This document shows, piece after piece, positions 1 to 14,500 of a DNA stretch of 64,000 bases. Below the pieces are notes generated by a model, which made no database searches, had not been told where the DNA came from, and saw only the letters and a program-made list of their open reading frames with translations. The position numbers and the translations under genes were made by a program. The first letter of the stretch is position 1, and each line of letters begins with the position of its first letter. The DNA is from Streptomyces eurocidicus (GTDB taxonomy: Bacteria; Actinomycetota; Actinomycetes; Streptomycetales; Streptomycetaceae), in assembly GCF_002891295.1 (NCBI RefSeq), contig NZ_LGUI01000005.1, positions 518,707-582,706 of the forward strand. Reading direction: 5' to 3'.

Positions 1-1
1 C

Positions 2-559
2 GACGAGGTCGAGCGCACCGTCGGCCCGCTCGCCATCCTCGTCAACGTCGCCGGAGTGCTGCGCCCGTCCCCGGTCGTCGACATCACCGACGAGGTCTGG
101 GAGCGCACCTTCGCCGTCAACTCCACCGGCGTCTTCAACGCCTCCCGCGCCGCCGCCCGCCGGATGACCGGACGCGGCTCCGGCTGCATCGTCACCGTCG
201 GCTCCAACGCCGCGGGCGTGCCGCGCACCAGCATGGCCGCGTACGCCGCCTCGAAGGCCGCCGCCACCATGTTCACCAAGTGCCTCGGCCTGGAGCTCGG
301 CCGCAGCGGCGTCCGCTGCAACGTCGTCTCGCCCGGCTCCACCGACACCGCCATGCAGCGCGACCTGTGGACCGACGAGCAGTCCCCCCTCCGCGTCATC
401 GAGGGCGACCCCGCCAGCTACCGGGTCGGAATCCCCCTCGGCCGCATCGCCGAGCCCTCGGACGTCGCCGACGCCGTCACCTTCCTGGTCTCGGACCGCG
501 CCCGGCACATCACCATGCACGACCTCTACGTCGACGGCGGCGCGACCCTGCGCGCCTGA
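2..559 (+). CDS. entA: 2,3-dihydro-2,3-dihydroxybenzoate dehydrogenase (EntA/DhbA type), 5' end outside the window
   Basis: Short-chain dehydrogenase that oxidises 2,3-dihydro-2,3-dihydroxybenzoate to 2,3-dihydroxybenzoate with NAD+, the last step of the catechol branch. The reading frame is open from base 2, so the start and the Rossmann glycine motif lie left of the window. Visible parts are the NVAG motif (near base 47), the SDR core ending in YAASKAA (the catalytic Tyr-x3-Lys, near base 241) and a C-terminal substrate loop with a DGGAT ending. The family alone would only give 'SDR'. The specific call rests on the genes that follow, which make and use DHB. A strong hairpin separates it from the next gene, so it may be transcribed apart from the rest of the operon. 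Confidence 0.85.
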   Translation, partial: DEVERTVGPLAILVNVAGVLRPSPVVDITDEVWERTFAVNSTGVFNASRAAARRMTGRGSGCIVTVGSNAAGVPRTSMAAYAASKAAATMFTKCLGLELGRSGVRCNVVSPGSTDTAMQRDLWTDEQSPLRVIEGDPASYRVGIPLGRIAEPSDVADAVTFLVSDRARHITMHDLYVDGGATLRA

Positions 560-650
560 CGAAGACGCACGACCGGCGGCCGGCACCTGACCGGCGGCCG
601 GTCCCACCACGCACTTCCTCCCACCCACCCACGGGAGGGGACGGGCCGGA

Positions 651-699
651 GGGGGCCTGGTGAGGGGCGTAAAGCGAAGCAGCCCCTCACCAGGCCCCC
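651..699. terminator. Perfect 18-bp stem hairpin between entA and entC
   Basis: Arms GGGGGCCTGGTGAGGGGC (651-668) and its exact complement (682-699) enclose a 13-nt loop. No U-tract follows, as is common in actinobacteria. It lies in the 271-bp gap 560-830 between two siderophore genes on the same strand, so it may end the entA transcript or attenuate read-through into entC. I found no iron-box-like palindrome (TTAGGTTAGG type) in this gap. Confidence 0.7.
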
Positions 700-830
700 G
701 GAGGCCCGGCACCGCACCGGAAAGCCCCGCGCAGCGGACCGCACCGGAAACGGCGCCGCACCCGGCACACGAACGCCGGAAACGGCAACACGCAGACCCG
801 ACGAGACCCGTCGGGAGAACGGAGCAGCAG

Positions 831-2104
831 GTGACCACGGCTCACCACGTCGCCGACCGGCCGAGCGAGCCCGAAGCCCGCGCGGACGCCCGCCCCACCG
901 GGGCACCCGTAGCACCCGGCCGCCCCGCCGGGGCCGCCGACACCGTAGGCGCCGCGACCTCGCTGCTCGACGCCTACGAGCCCGGGCGCGCCCGCTTCTT
1001 CGCCTCCCCGACCCGCACCCTGCTCGCCCACGGCGTCCGCGCCGAGGTCCCGCACGGCACGGCGCCCCTGGTGCAGCGCGTCACCGAGACCCTCGACGCC
1101 CAGCTCCTGGCCGGCCACGCGGCACCCGTCGTCATCGGCGCGGTGCCCTTCGACCCCACCGCCCCCGCCGCGCTCGCCGTGCCCGAGGCCGTCCGCTGGG
1201 CCCCGCCGCTCGCCGAGGACCCGCTGATCGCCCTGCCCGCCGCCGCCCCCGCGGCCGCCCGCTGGGACATCCGCCCGGTCCCCGAGCCCGCCGTCTACGG
1301 CGCCGCCGTCGCCGAGGCCGTCCGCCGCATGAAGCGCGGCGACTTCAGCAAGGTCGTCCTCGCCCGCACCCTGGAGCTCCGCTCCGACCGCGACCTCGAC
1401 CTGCCCGCGCTGCTCCAGCGGCTCGCCCGCCGCGACCCCTCCGGCTACACCTTCGCCGTGCCCTCGGCCCCCGGCCGCACCCTGCTCGGCGCCAGCCCCG
1501 AACTCCTCGTGGCCCGCCGCGGCCGCACCCTCGTGGCCAATCCGCTCGCCGGCTCCACGCCCCGCAGCGCCGACCTCGCCGAGGACGTCCGCCGCGCCGC
1601 CGCCCTGCTCCAGTCGGAGAAGGACCTGCACGAGCACGCCGTCGTCGTCGACGCCGTCCGCGAGGCCCTCGCCCCCTTCGCCCGCACCCTCGACGTGCCC
1701 GCCCGCCCCACCCTGGTGCGCACCGCCGCCATGTGGCACCTGTCCACGACCGTCACCGGCGAGCTGGCCGACCCGGCCGTCTCCGCCCTGGAGCTGGCCG
1801 CCGCCCTCCAGCCCACCCCGGCGGTCTGCGGCACCCCCACCGACGTCGCCCGCGACGTCATCACCGAGCTGGAGCCCTTCGACCGCGGCGCCTACACCGG
1901 CATGGTCGGCTGGGGCGACGCCCGGGGCGACGGCGAATGGGTCGTCACCATCCGCTGCGCCGAGGCCGAGGGGCGCACCCTGCGGCTGTTCGCCGGCGCC
2001 GGTGTCGTCGAGCAGTCCTCGCCGGAGGCGGAGACCGCCGAGACCGGCGCCAAGTTCCGTACGTTCCTCGACGCCGTCGGCGCGGACCAGCAGGAGGCCG
2101 GCCG

Positions 2105-2108
<4 letters not shown>
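831..2108 (+). CDS. entC: Isochorismate synthase (EntC/DhbC)
   Basis: Converts chorismate to isochorismate, the entry step to 2,3-DHB, and needs Mg2+. The protein has 425 aa from the GTG at 831, which sits just after GGAGCAGCAG. A GTG at 660 would add 57 low-complexity residues, starts inside the terminator hairpin, and is rejected. Chorismate-binding-family blocks are visible: FSKVVLAR, GASPELL, NPLAGSTPR, EKDLHEHAVVVDAV, HLSTTVTG, PTPAVCGTP, FDRGAYTGMVGW and the C-terminal GAGVVEQSSPEAE with its metal-binding acids. The stop overlaps the next start as ATGA, so entC and entE are translationally coupled. Confidence 0.93.
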
Positions 2109-3769
<1,661 letters not shown>

Positions 3770-3788
3770 GAAAGGCCCACCGAACACC

Positions 3789-4421
3789 ATGGCGCTCCCT
3801 GCCATCGCCCCGTACCCGATGCCGACCGCGGACGACCTGCCCGCGAACAAGGTCGGCTGGACCGTCGACCCGGCCCGGGCGGTCCTGCTCGTGCACGACC
3901 TCCAGAACTACTTCCTCGGCGCGTTCGAGGCGGGCGCCTCGCCCGTCACCGAGCTGCTCGCCAACGTCGCCGCCCTCAAGGAGCAGTGCGACCGGCTGGG
4001 CGTGCCCGTCGTCTACTCCGCGCAGCCCGGCGGCCAGAGCGCCGCCGAGCGCGGCCTCCAGCAGGACTTCTGGGGCCCCGGCCTGCCCGACGACGAGGAC
4101 GCCAAGGCGATCGCCCCGGCCGTCGCGCCCACCGGCGCCGACACGGTCCTGACGAAGTGGAAGTACAGCGCTTTCGTCCGCACCGACCTCGCCGAGCGGA
4201 TGGCCGCGCAGGGCCGCGACCAGCTGATCATCGTCGGCGTGTACGCGCACATCGGCGTGCTGATGAGCGCCGCCGACGCCTGGATGCGCGACATCCGGCC
4301 CTTCCTCGTGGCCGACGCCGTCGCGGACTTCTCCGCCGAGGACCACGCCATGGCACTGCGCTGGGCCGCCGCCAAGTGCGCCGTGGTGACCACCACCGAC
4401 CGGCTCTTCGAAGGGGCGTAA
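3789..4421 (+). CDS. entB: Isochorismatase without fused carrier domain (EntB N-terminal half)
   Basis: Hydrolyses the vinyl ether of isochorismate to give 2,3-dihydro-2,3-dihydroxybenzoate and pyruvate. At 210 aa it covers only the cysteine-hydrolase-fold domain. EntB and DhbB are normally about 285 aa with a C-terminal carrier. Visible are the catalytic Asp in LLVHDLQNYF, the YSAQPGGQ..RGLQQDFWGPGL block, LTKWKYSAF with the conserved lysine, and VGVYAHIGVLMSAADAW. Val replaces the Cys of EntB after AHIG, as I recall for PhzD; isochorismatases do not use that cysteine. The carrier follows 5 bp downstream as its own gene. Confidence 0.93.
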   Translation: MALPAIAPYPMPTADDLPANKVGWTVDPARAVLLVHDLQNYFLGAFEAGASPVTELLANVAALKEQCDRLGVPVVYSAQPGGQSAAERGLQQDFWGPGLPDDEDAKAIAPAVAPTGADTVLTKWKYSAFVRTDLAERMAAQGRDQLIIVGVYAHIGVLMSAADAWMRDIRPFLVADAVADFSAEDHAMALRWAAAKCAVVTTTDRLFEGA

Positions 4422-4426
4422 CTCCC

Positions 4427-4653
4427 ATGGCTCTCACCCTCGACCAGATCCGGGCCGATGTCGCCGACGTCCTCGGGGAGGCCCCCGCGGACATCCCCGA
4501 CGACGAGAACCTCGTCGACTACGGCCTCGATTCGGTGCGCATCATGACCCTCGTCGAGCGCTGGCGCCGTGACCACGGCACCGAGGTCACCTTCGTGGAC
4601 CTCGCCGAGCAGCCGGCCATCGAGCAGTGGGTCCCCCTCCTGGGGGCCCGGAC

Positions 4654-4657
<4 letters not shown>
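4427..4657 (+). CDS. Free-standing aryl carrier protein (EntB C-terminal half)
   Basis: A 76-aa carrier that holds DHB as a thioester on phosphopantetheine for the condensation domain of the next gene. The attachment site is Ser36 in DYGLDSVRIM. Following residues WRRDHGTEVTFVDLAEQPAIEQW match the helix-3 region of EntB/DhbB carriers. ATG at 4427 follows the isochorismatase stop by 5 bp, and the end overlaps the next start as GTGA. So the usual EntB fusion is present as two adjacent genes. The spacing keeps the two products stoichiometric, and no linker remnant is visible. Confidence 0.92.
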
Positions 4658-8678
<4,021 letters not shown>

Positions 8679-8682
<4 letters not shown>

Positions 8683-9404
8683 ACGAGGGCGGCGGCGTTC
8701 CGGGGCGGACCGGCGGGGTGACGCCCAGGATCCTGGGCCGGGACCCGCTGCCCGGCGGCTGGGTCCGCGGCGGCCCGCCCCAGGTGTGGCTGCTGCGGAT
8801 CGCCGACCACGCGCCCGAGCCGCCCGAGGTGTACGAGCGGATCCTGGACGCCGGTGAGCGGGCCCGGGTCACGGCGTTCTTCCGCGACCTCCACCGGGAG
8901 CGCTACACGGCCGCCCACCTCGGGCTGCGGCGTCTGCTCGGCGCCTATCTGGGCACCGCCCCGGCGGACGTCGCGCTGATGCGCGAGCCCTGCCCGGGCT
9001 GCGGGAAACCGCACGGCCGGCCCGCGGTCGCCGGGGCGCCGCTGCACTTCAACCTCTCGCACGCGGGCGACCTCGCGCTCTTCGCCTTCGCGGACACCCC
9101 GGTGGGCGCGGACGTCGAGGAGGAGCAGTCCGCCGAGGTCGTCGCCGAGGTGGCGCGGATGCTCCACCCCGACGAGACCGCCGAGATCGGCGCCCTGCCC
9201 GGCCCGGACCGGGCGGCGGCCTTCGCCCGCTGCTGGACCCGCAAGGAGGCGTACCTCAAGGGCACGGGCACGGGCCTGTCGGAGAGCCCGGCCGTGACCT
9301 ACGTCGGCTCCGGAGCGGCTCCGACGTCCCCGGCGGGCTGGACCCTCACGGACGTGTCGGCGGGCGCGGGCCACGCGGCGGCGATCGCGGTGGCGACGGC
9401 CTGA
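8679..9404 (+). CDS. Sfp-type 4'-phosphopantetheinyl transferase (EntD role)
   Basis: Transfers phosphopantetheine from CoA to carrier-protein serines. The protein has 241 aa, usual for the Sfp/Gsp class. Family motifs are FNLSHAG (124-130), GADVEEE (143-149, Mg2+-binding Asp/Glu) and WTRKEAYLK (186-194). The start overlaps the synthetase stop as ATGA, and the gene closes the operon. Its position suggests it primes the aryl carrier and the synthetase carrier, as EntD does in enterics. It is not homologous enough by eye to call it EntD itself, so the symbol is left blank. Confidence 0.93.
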
Positions 9405-9422
9405 GCGACCTACGGTCCGGGG

Positions 9423-9448
9423 GCCCGGCCCCGGATCCCGGGCCGGGC
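9423..9448. terminator. Hairpin between convergent genes
   Basis: Arms GCCCGGCCC and GGGCCGGGC surround an 8-nt loop in the 97-bp gap between the siderophore operon end and the convergent oxidase gene. It can serve both strands. Confidence 0.6.
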
Positions 9449-9501
9449 AGCCGGCCCGTCCGGTGTGTGAGGACGCCGCGCGCGGCGAGGCCGGGCCGGG
9501 G

Positions 9502-11184
9502 TCAGTTCTTCGGCAGGGTCACGGACAATCCGTGCCGGAAGACGTTCCCGGGGTCGTACCGCTTCTTCACTTGCTGCAGCCGCGCGTAGTTGTCCTTGTA
9601 GTACAGCGCGTGCCACGGCACCCCCGAGGTGTTCTGCGCGGGGTCGGCCATGTCCGTGTCCGGGTAGTTGACGTAACAGCCGTCGCTCTGGCCGCCCAGT
9701 CCCGGCACCCCGCCCGTCGCCGCGAAGAACCTCCCGTAGAAGCCCCGGAGCCAGCCGAGGTGGGTGGCGTCCTGCGCCGGGTCGTTCCAGAACGTCTGGA
9801 ACAGCATCTTGAGGGACGCGCTCCGCTGGGGGTAGGCGGTGGCGTCCGGGGCGACGGCGTTGACCTGCCCGCCGACGGGGAACAGCACCAGCATGGTGCG
9901 GGCGTTGCGGTACCCCGGGTCGGTCATCGCCGCGTACACGGCCGCGACCTGCGCGTCCGTGAAGTTCGCGCGCAGATAGCCGGACTTGTGGGCACCGCGC
10001 ATCGTGGGGTCGTTGAGCGTGGAGTTGCTCGTGCCGATCAGCCGGGTGGCCTGGAGCCAGGGGAGCTGCCGCGCCGCCGCGAGCTGCGGCATCGCGGGCA
10101 GCTCGCCGTTCGGCCGGTCCAGGGCCCTGGCCCGGGCGCCGGTTCCCGCGGTCACCGCGCTCAGGTACTCGTCCATGAGCTGTGCGGCGCCCGGCACCGT
10201 GGCGTCGACCTGGGTGAACATCCCGATCACGCCGTTGGCCTGGGAGGAGATGTTGAGGATGCTGTTGAGGTGGCGGTTCCTGGAATCCGGGGCGCTGTTG
10301 GCCTCGAACCAGGCGCCGTAGTTCTTCAGCAGCCGGGTGAAGCCCTGCTCGTCCAGCTGGCTCCAGGGGATACCGACGGCGTTGACCAGCACGTTCGACG
10401 GCGGAGAGATCAGCTGGGCGCCGGGCGCCGTGCCGGTGGCGCCCGGCGACCGGAACCAGTAGCGGGTCACCAGGCCGAAGTTGCCGCCGCCCCCGCCGGT
10501 GTGCGCCCACCACAGGTCGCGGTCGGGGTCGTTCGCCTCCCGGGTGGCGCGGACGACCCGGGTGTTGCCGGCGGCGTCGGTGACGACGACCTCCACCGCG
10601 TAGAGGTGGTCGACGACCAGCCCGTGCCGGCGGGAGAGCAGCCCGTAGCCGCCGCCGGCCACATGGCCACCGATGCCGACGCCGTAGCAGGTGCCGCCCG
10701 GGATGGTGACGCCCCAGCCCTTGTACAGGGACTCGTAGACGTTGAGCAGCCGGGCGCCGGGCTCGACGGAGAAGGCCCGCATGGCCGGGTCGTACCCCAC
10801 CCGGTTGAGCTCGGAGAAGTCCAGGATGACCTTGACGTCCGGGTGGCTCACGAAGTCGGCGAAGCAGTGGCCGCCGCTGCGGGCCACGACCCGCTTGCCC
10901 GCCCTGACGGCGTCGCCGAGCGCCTTCGCGGCGTCGGCCGTGGACTTGATCATCTTGATGTAGTCGGGCCGGGCGGCGAAGCGCATGTTGTTGCCGGTGG
11001 TCAGCGGGGCGTAGCGCCCGTCGGCCGGCAGGACGGTGGCGCCGCCCGCGGTCTCCAGCGAGGACCCGGACTCGCCGGGCGCGGGTTCGTCGGCCGCGAG
11101 GGCCGGTGCGGCGAGGCCGCCGAGGGCGGTGCCTCCGGTGACGGCGGCGGTCCGTCTGATGAGGGTACGGCGATCCATGGGCAT
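9502..11184 (-). CDS. Tat-exported FAD-linked oxidase, berberine-bridge-enzyme-like
   Basis: A 560-aa flavoprotein with an FAD_binding_4 (PP-loop) domain and a C-terminal BBE segment. The N-terminus carries a twin-arginine signal (MDRRTLIRRTAA, then a hydrophobic stretch ending in AxA near residue 30), so it should be exported folded with its cofactor. RSGGHCF (near 100) supplies the histidine for covalent FAD, and GGTCYGVGIGGH supplies the cysteine expected for bicovalent flavin attachment as in GOOX-like enzymes. The C-terminal YDPGNVFRHG is typical of BBE proteins. Substrate unknown; relatives oxidise carbohydrates or alkaloid-like compounds. Start at 11184 with GGGGGAA upstream; Met3 is also possible. 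Confidence 0.85.
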   Translation of the reverse strand: MPMDRRTLIRRTAAVTGGTALGGLAAPALAADEPAPGESGSSLETAGGATVLPADGRYAPLTTGNNMRFAARPDYIKMIKSTADAAKALGDAVRAGKRVVARSGGHCFADFVSHPDVKVILDFSELNRVGYDPAMRAFSVEPGARLLNVYESLYKGWGVTIPGGTCYGVGIGGHVAGGGYGLLSRRHGLVVDHLYAVEVVVTDAAGNTRVVRATREANDPDRDLWWAHTGGGGGNFGLVTRYWFRSPGATGTAPGAQLISPPSNVLVNAVGIPWSQLDEQGFTRLLKNYGAWFEANSAPDSRNRHLNSILNISSQANGVIGMFTQVDATVPGAAQLMDEYLSAVTAGTGARARALDRPNGELPAMPQLAAARQLPWLQATRLIGTSNSTLNDPTMRGAHKSGYLRANFTDAQVAAVYAAMTDPGYRNARTMLVLFPVGGQVNAVAPDATAYPQRSASLKMLFQTFWNDPAQDATHLGWLRGFYGRFFAATGGVPGLGGQSDGCYVNYPDTDMADPAQNTSGVPWHALYYKDNYARLQQVKKRYDPGNVFRHGLSVTLPKN

Positions 11185-11459
11185 GGCGAATTCCCCCGTG
11201 TCGGTCTGCGTGCGGAAGCGAAGTCACGCCGAGCGCAAGGCAGTTGTGCGTCATATGCGACGAGCCGCTCGACGTCTTGGGGGATTGAACTCCGGAATCG
11301 ACGGTTCACCGGAGTGGCCTTGGTCATAGCCTGCGTCGCCGCGGCGCGGAAGCGCCGTGCGTGGGCGGCTCCCTGCGCCGCCGCCGACGGAACGCCGGAT
11401 ACCGCCGGGGCGCGGTGGGCGCCGGCGGCGGGCGGATCTGTCATGTCGGGGGAGCGGGG
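11185..11459. other. Intergenic stretch without a supported gene
   Basis: Holds the presumed promoter of the leftward oxidase gene and, at its right end, the terminator of the next leftward gene. Reading frames here lack good starts and codon bias. I see no repeat or RNA signature. Confidence 0.5.
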
Positions 11460-11505
11460 GGAATGTGGAGGGGGCCCGCCGCACGGCGGACCCCCTCCAC
11501 ATTCC
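11460..11505. terminator. Long hairpin after the SDR gene
   Basis: Arms of 22 bp (11460-11481 and 11484-11505) separated by 2 nt, with one mismatch that would be a G-U pair on one strand. It sits 18 bp past the end of the leftward SDR gene. Confidence 0.75.
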
Positions 11506-11523
11506 TTCCCGACGGCCCGCGCG

Positions 11524-12291
11524 TCAGCGCTTGGCCGACGGCCCGTTGCCCAGGGCCGAGCCGCCGCTCACGTCGATGACCTGGCCGGTCGTCCAGCCCG
11601 AGGCGTCCGAGGCCAGGAACGCCGCCACGCCGGCCACGTCGGCGGGCGTGCCGGTCCGGCCCAGGGCCGACCAGCTCTCGGCCGTGGCGCGCATCTCCGG
11701 TATCGCGAGCCACGGGTTGAGGTCCGTCTCGATGATGCCGGGCGCCACCGCGTTCACGGTGATGCCCCGGGGCGCCAGGGCCTCGGCGAGCGTCAGGGTC
11801 AGGGTGTCGATCGCGCCCTTCGTGGCCGAGTACGCCACGATGTTCGGCATCGCGATCCGGGTGGTGGCGCTGGAGAGGTTGATGACGCGCCCGCCGTCGC
11901 GCAGCCGCCCGAGGGCCTGCTGGGTGATGAAGAACAGGGACTTCACGTTGACCGCGAAGACACGGTCGAAGTCCGCCTCCTGCACGCCCTCGACGGGGGC
12001 GAGCAGCCCGATGCCGGCGTTGTTGACGAGGATGTCCAGCCCGTCGGCGTGCCGGTCGAACTCGGCCCACAGCGCCGCCGCGTCACCGGGTACGCCCAGC
12101 TCGGCGCGGAGGGCGAACGCCTCGCCGCCCGCGTCCTGGATCGCCGCCACGACGCTCTTGGCCGCGTCGTCGTTGCTGCCGTAGTGCACGCCGACCCGCG
12201 CTCCCTCGGCGGCCAGTCGCTCGGCGATGGCCCGGCCGATGCCCCGGCTCGCGCCGGTGACGAGGGCGGTCTTACCCGTAAGTGCACCCAT
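11524..12291 (-). CDS. SDR family oxidoreductase
   Basis: A 255-aa classical short-chain dehydrogenase: TGASRGIG cofactor motif (14-21), NNAGIG, catalytic YSATK and a C-terminal VSGGSALG. The GVHYGSND segment after strand 2 suggests NADP(H), because it lacks an Asp that would bind NAD. Substrate cannot be read. Transcribed divergently from a TetR gene across a 79-bp region with two palindromic sites, so it is the likely target of that regulator. Ends at a strong hairpin as a single-gene unit. Confidence 0.88.
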   Translation of the reverse strand: MGALTGKTALVTGASRGIGRAIAERLAAEGARVGVHYGSNDDAAKSVVAAIQDAGGEAFALRAELGVPGDAAALWAEFDRHADGLDILVNNAGIGLLAPVEGVQEADFDRVFAVNVKSLFFITQQALGRLRDGGRVINLSSATTRIAMPNIVAYSATKGAIDTLTLTLAEALAPRGITVNAVAPGIIETDLNPWLAIPEMRATAESWSALGRTGTPADVAGVAAFLASDASGWTTGQVIDVSGGSALGNGPSAKR

Positions 12292-12309
12292 GGCACTGCT
12301 CCCCTTCTG

Positions 12310-12358
12310 TAGCGATCGCTATACGGCGGGACCATAACACAATGGTTAGCGGTCGATA
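12310..12358. promoter_or_regulatory. Two TetR-operator-like palindromes between divergent genes
   Basis: TAGCGATCGCTA (12310-12321) is a perfect 12-bp palindrome. TAGCGGTCGATA (12347-12358) is the same site with two changes. They are 37 bp apart, in the gap between the SDR and the TetR gene. One lies next to each start codon, as expected if the regulator represses both genes. Confidence 0.6.
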
Positions 12359-12370
12359 TAGAATTCGCCC

Positions 12371-13024
12371 ATGGCAGTGAGACAGCGTGGCCGCCCCCGT
12401 TCCTTCGACCGCGAGGCGGCCCTGGAGACGGCGACCCTCGCCTTCTGGGAGCACGGTTACGAGGCGACGTCGGTCGCCGACCTGACCCGCGCCATGGGCA
12501 TCGCCCCGCCCAGCCTCTACGCCGCGTTCGGGAACAAGGAGGCGCTCTTCGCCGAGGTCGTCGAGGTCTACGGACGGACGTACGGCGACTTCGTGCGCCG
12601 GGCTCTGAAGGAGGAGCCGACCGCGCTCGGCGCCCTCGGCCGCGTGCTGCGCGAGGCCGCGCGCGAGTACACCGAGCCGGGTCGCCCCACCGGCTGTCTG
12701 ACGCTGCTGGCGGCCACCGGCTGCACCACCTCCTCGGCCGAGGCGGAGGAGGTGCTGCGGGCCCGCCGGGCCGCCACCGTCGCGGCGTTCGAGCGCCGTA
12801 TCGGCGCCGGGGTCGCCGACGGCGAACTGCCGCCGGACACCGACGCGGCCACCCTGGCGCGCTGCGTCGTCGGGATGATGCAGGGCCTCTCCCAGCAGGC
12901 GCGCGACGGCGCCACGCGGGAGCAGTTGGCGGCCGTCGCGGCGGCGGCGGAGCGGATGTGGCCGGTGCCGGATGGCGGGAGCCCGCCGGAGGCCGGTGCG
13001 GCTCCGTCCGCAGACCCTGCCTGA
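12371..13024 (+). CDS. TetR/AcrR family transcriptional regulator
   Basis: A 217-aa repressor. The N-terminal helix-turn-helix (about 10-58) has the family pattern RSFDREAALETATLAFWEHG, TSVADLTRAMGIAPPSLYAAFGNKEALF. The C-terminal ligand domain contains GCLTLLAATGC, as in the AcrR subgroup that usually controls a neighbouring oxidoreductase. No Shine-Dalgarno sequence precedes the ATG and a TATAGAAT-like -10 ends about 6 bp upstream, so the mRNA may be leaderless. Divergent from the SDR gene, with shared operators. Confidence 0.9.
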   Translation: MAVRQRGRPRSFDREAALETATLAFWEHGYEATSVADLTRAMGIAPPSLYAAFGNKEALFAEVVEVYGRTYGDFVRRALKEEPTALGALGRVLREAAREYTEPGRPTGCLTLLAATGCTTSSAEAEEVLRARRAATVAAFERRIGAGVADGELPPDTDAATLARCVVGMMQGLSQQARDGATREQLAAVAAAAERMWPVPDGGSPPEAGAAPSADPA

Positions 13025-13091
13025 CCTGCGGCGTCGCCAGGGCGTCATACTTTGTCTTCCATCGAGTGATTATCGGAAGACAGGAAGCGCG

Positions 13092-13640
13092 GTGACGGAG
13101 ACCCCCGCCCCGGCCCCGGCCGCCCTCCCGGCGCACCCGCCGACGAAGGCGCTCCCGAGGCGGCGGCACGCGGGCGCGTCGGAGACCAGGCGGGTCATCG
13201 GCATCGCCGCGGCCTCGATCGTGCTCGGCGTCGCCGCGGTCGTCGGCCTGGGCGTGTGGCTGGTGCGGTCCATGGGGCCCATGGACGGTGTCTCCCCCGT
13301 CGGTTGCGCGGAGGCCCTGTCGTTCGCGGGCGGGGAGCTGCCCGAGCGGGCCACGGACGAGAGCTGCGAGAAGAAGAACACCCTGATGGGGCCCGATATG
13401 CGGGGCACGTTCCGGATGCCGCGCGCCGACGTGCACGCCTGGCTCGCGGCCTACCCCGGCGACCGCAGCCGCTCGATCGACAAGGAGACGCCCGACGGCA
13501 TCAGGGCGACCCTCGACGGCGTCGTCCTGGACGTCGACGACCCGCCGGACGCGCACCCCAACGCCGACGTCGTCCAGCTGACGGTCACCTACGAGGGCGA
13601 GCGGACCGCCCGGGTCAGGTTCGAGACCTTCAACAACTGA
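13092..13640 (+). CDS. Hypothetical single-pass membrane protein
   Basis: A 182-aa protein from the GTG at 13092, preceded by AGGAAG. A proline/alanine-rich cytoplasmic tail of about 40 residues comes first, then one membrane helix (about 44-67) and an outer domain with two cysteines (in VGCAEAL and DESCEKK) that could pair. The outer domain contains FRMPRADVHAWLAAYPG and ends in a beta-rich VRFETFNN. I do not recognise a named family; similar small anchored proteins are common in streptomycetes. Ends before a pair of hairpins shared with the convergent gene. Confidence 0.75.
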   Translation: MTETPAPAPAALPAHPPTKALPRRRHAGASETRRVIGIAAASIVLGVAAVVGLGVWLVRSMGPMDGVSPVGCAEALSFAGGELPERATDESCEKKNTLMGPDMRGTFRMPRADVHAWLAAYPGDRSRSIDKETPDGIRATLDGVVLDVDDPPDAHPNADVVQLTVTYEGERTARVRFETFNN

Positions 13641-13658
13641 GGCCGCTCCCGGCGGCCG

Positions 13659-13769
13659 GACGGGCGCAGGGGCCCGCCCGTCTCGCGGCCGGTGGCGCCG
13701 TGGTCCCGCCATCGCCCGCGAGGAGCCGGCCGCCCGCGCCCGAAGGGGGGCTGGGCGCGGGCGGCCGGC
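13659..13769. terminator. Two hairpins in a convergent intergenic region
   Basis: GACGGGCG/CGCCCGTC (13659-13682) follows the rightward gene. A perfect 17-bp stem, GCCGGCCGCCCGCGCCC (13725-13741) with its complement at 13753-13769, precedes the end of the leftward gene. Together they should stop transcription from both sides. Confidence 0.75.
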
Positions 13770-13818
13770 GGTCCCGGGCGCCGGATGGTGGGGGACCCGG
13801 CACCCGGGAGTCTTCGGG

Positions 13819-14205
13819 CTACGGCGTGGTGCAGATGACGAACGCCCTGATGGACTCGTTCACGCTGTTGGTGTTCGTGCCTCTGATGACCCAGGACCGG
13901 CCGCTCGCGAAGGAGTCGGTGAAGAAGACGCGGATGGCACTGGTCGTGCCGCCGCCGCCCGTCGGCACCTGGCCGGCCGGACACGTCACCGTGGCCGCGC
14001 GGTTGGTGTTCGGCTCCACCGTCACGAAGTCCCCGAAGAACTGGTTGTGCGCGGCCAGCGAGTCCGCGTCCTTCTCCGCCTTCTGCTGGCTCGGTGCCAC
14101 GATCCCCGGCTTGTTCTTGGGTCCGTCCTCCGCGGTGGCCGTGGCCGTGCCGATGGCGAGGGCCGCGAGTGCCGTCATGGCAAGGATGGGGGTGCGTCGT
14201 TTCAT
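13819..14205 (-). CDS. Small secreted protein of unknown function
   Basis: A 128-aa protein with a clear Sec signal peptide (MKRRTPILAM, a hydrophobic core, and ATATA cleavage near residue 25). The mature part has a TVTCPAGQVPTGGG motif and a C-terminal cysteine (AFVICTTP), which probably form one disulfide; asparagine and threonine are frequent. The start at 14205 is fixed by AGGAGG spaced 6 nt from ATG. Longer in-frame extensions are not supported. I recognise the general 'CPAGxVxxGGG' type of streptomycete secreted protein but no defined function. Confidence 0.75.
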   Translation of the reverse strand: MKRRTPILAMTALAALAIGTATATAEDGPKNKPGIVAPSQQKAEKDADSLAAHNQFFGDFVTVEPNTNRAATVTCPAGQVPTGGGGTTSAIRVFFTDSFASGRSWVIRGTNTNSVNESIRAFVICTTP

Positions 14206-14500
14206 CTCGACCTCCTGTTGCCGCGATGCCTTGGCCTCCCAAGGGATGCGGAAGTTCCGCCTCCTAACGCTACGGAGGGGGGTCGCACGCTCACAGGGGG
14301 TGGTGGGTGGTACGTGAGGGGCGCGCGGGGGCGCGGATGTTTGCGACGGGTGCCACCGAGTGCGCCGTCCCGGGGCGGACGGCTTCCGGGCCCGTCCCCG
14401 GCGCGGGGCGCTCGCGCACCGCGCGGCGCCGGCCCGCGAACCCCGGAACGGTGAGGTCAGGGCACCCCCCAACGCCGTACTCGGCCCGTACGATGAGGAG

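Noticed and set aside
660..830. N-terminal extension of isochorismate synthase from the GTG at 660
   Set aside because: The GTG lies inside the terminator stem and adds 57 low-complexity residues. A good ribosome site precedes the GTG at 831.
9463..12312. 949-codon plus-strand frame across the oxidase, SDR and their gap
   Set aside because: Opposite-strand shadow of two good genes. It crosses a terminator hairpin and has no recognisable domain.
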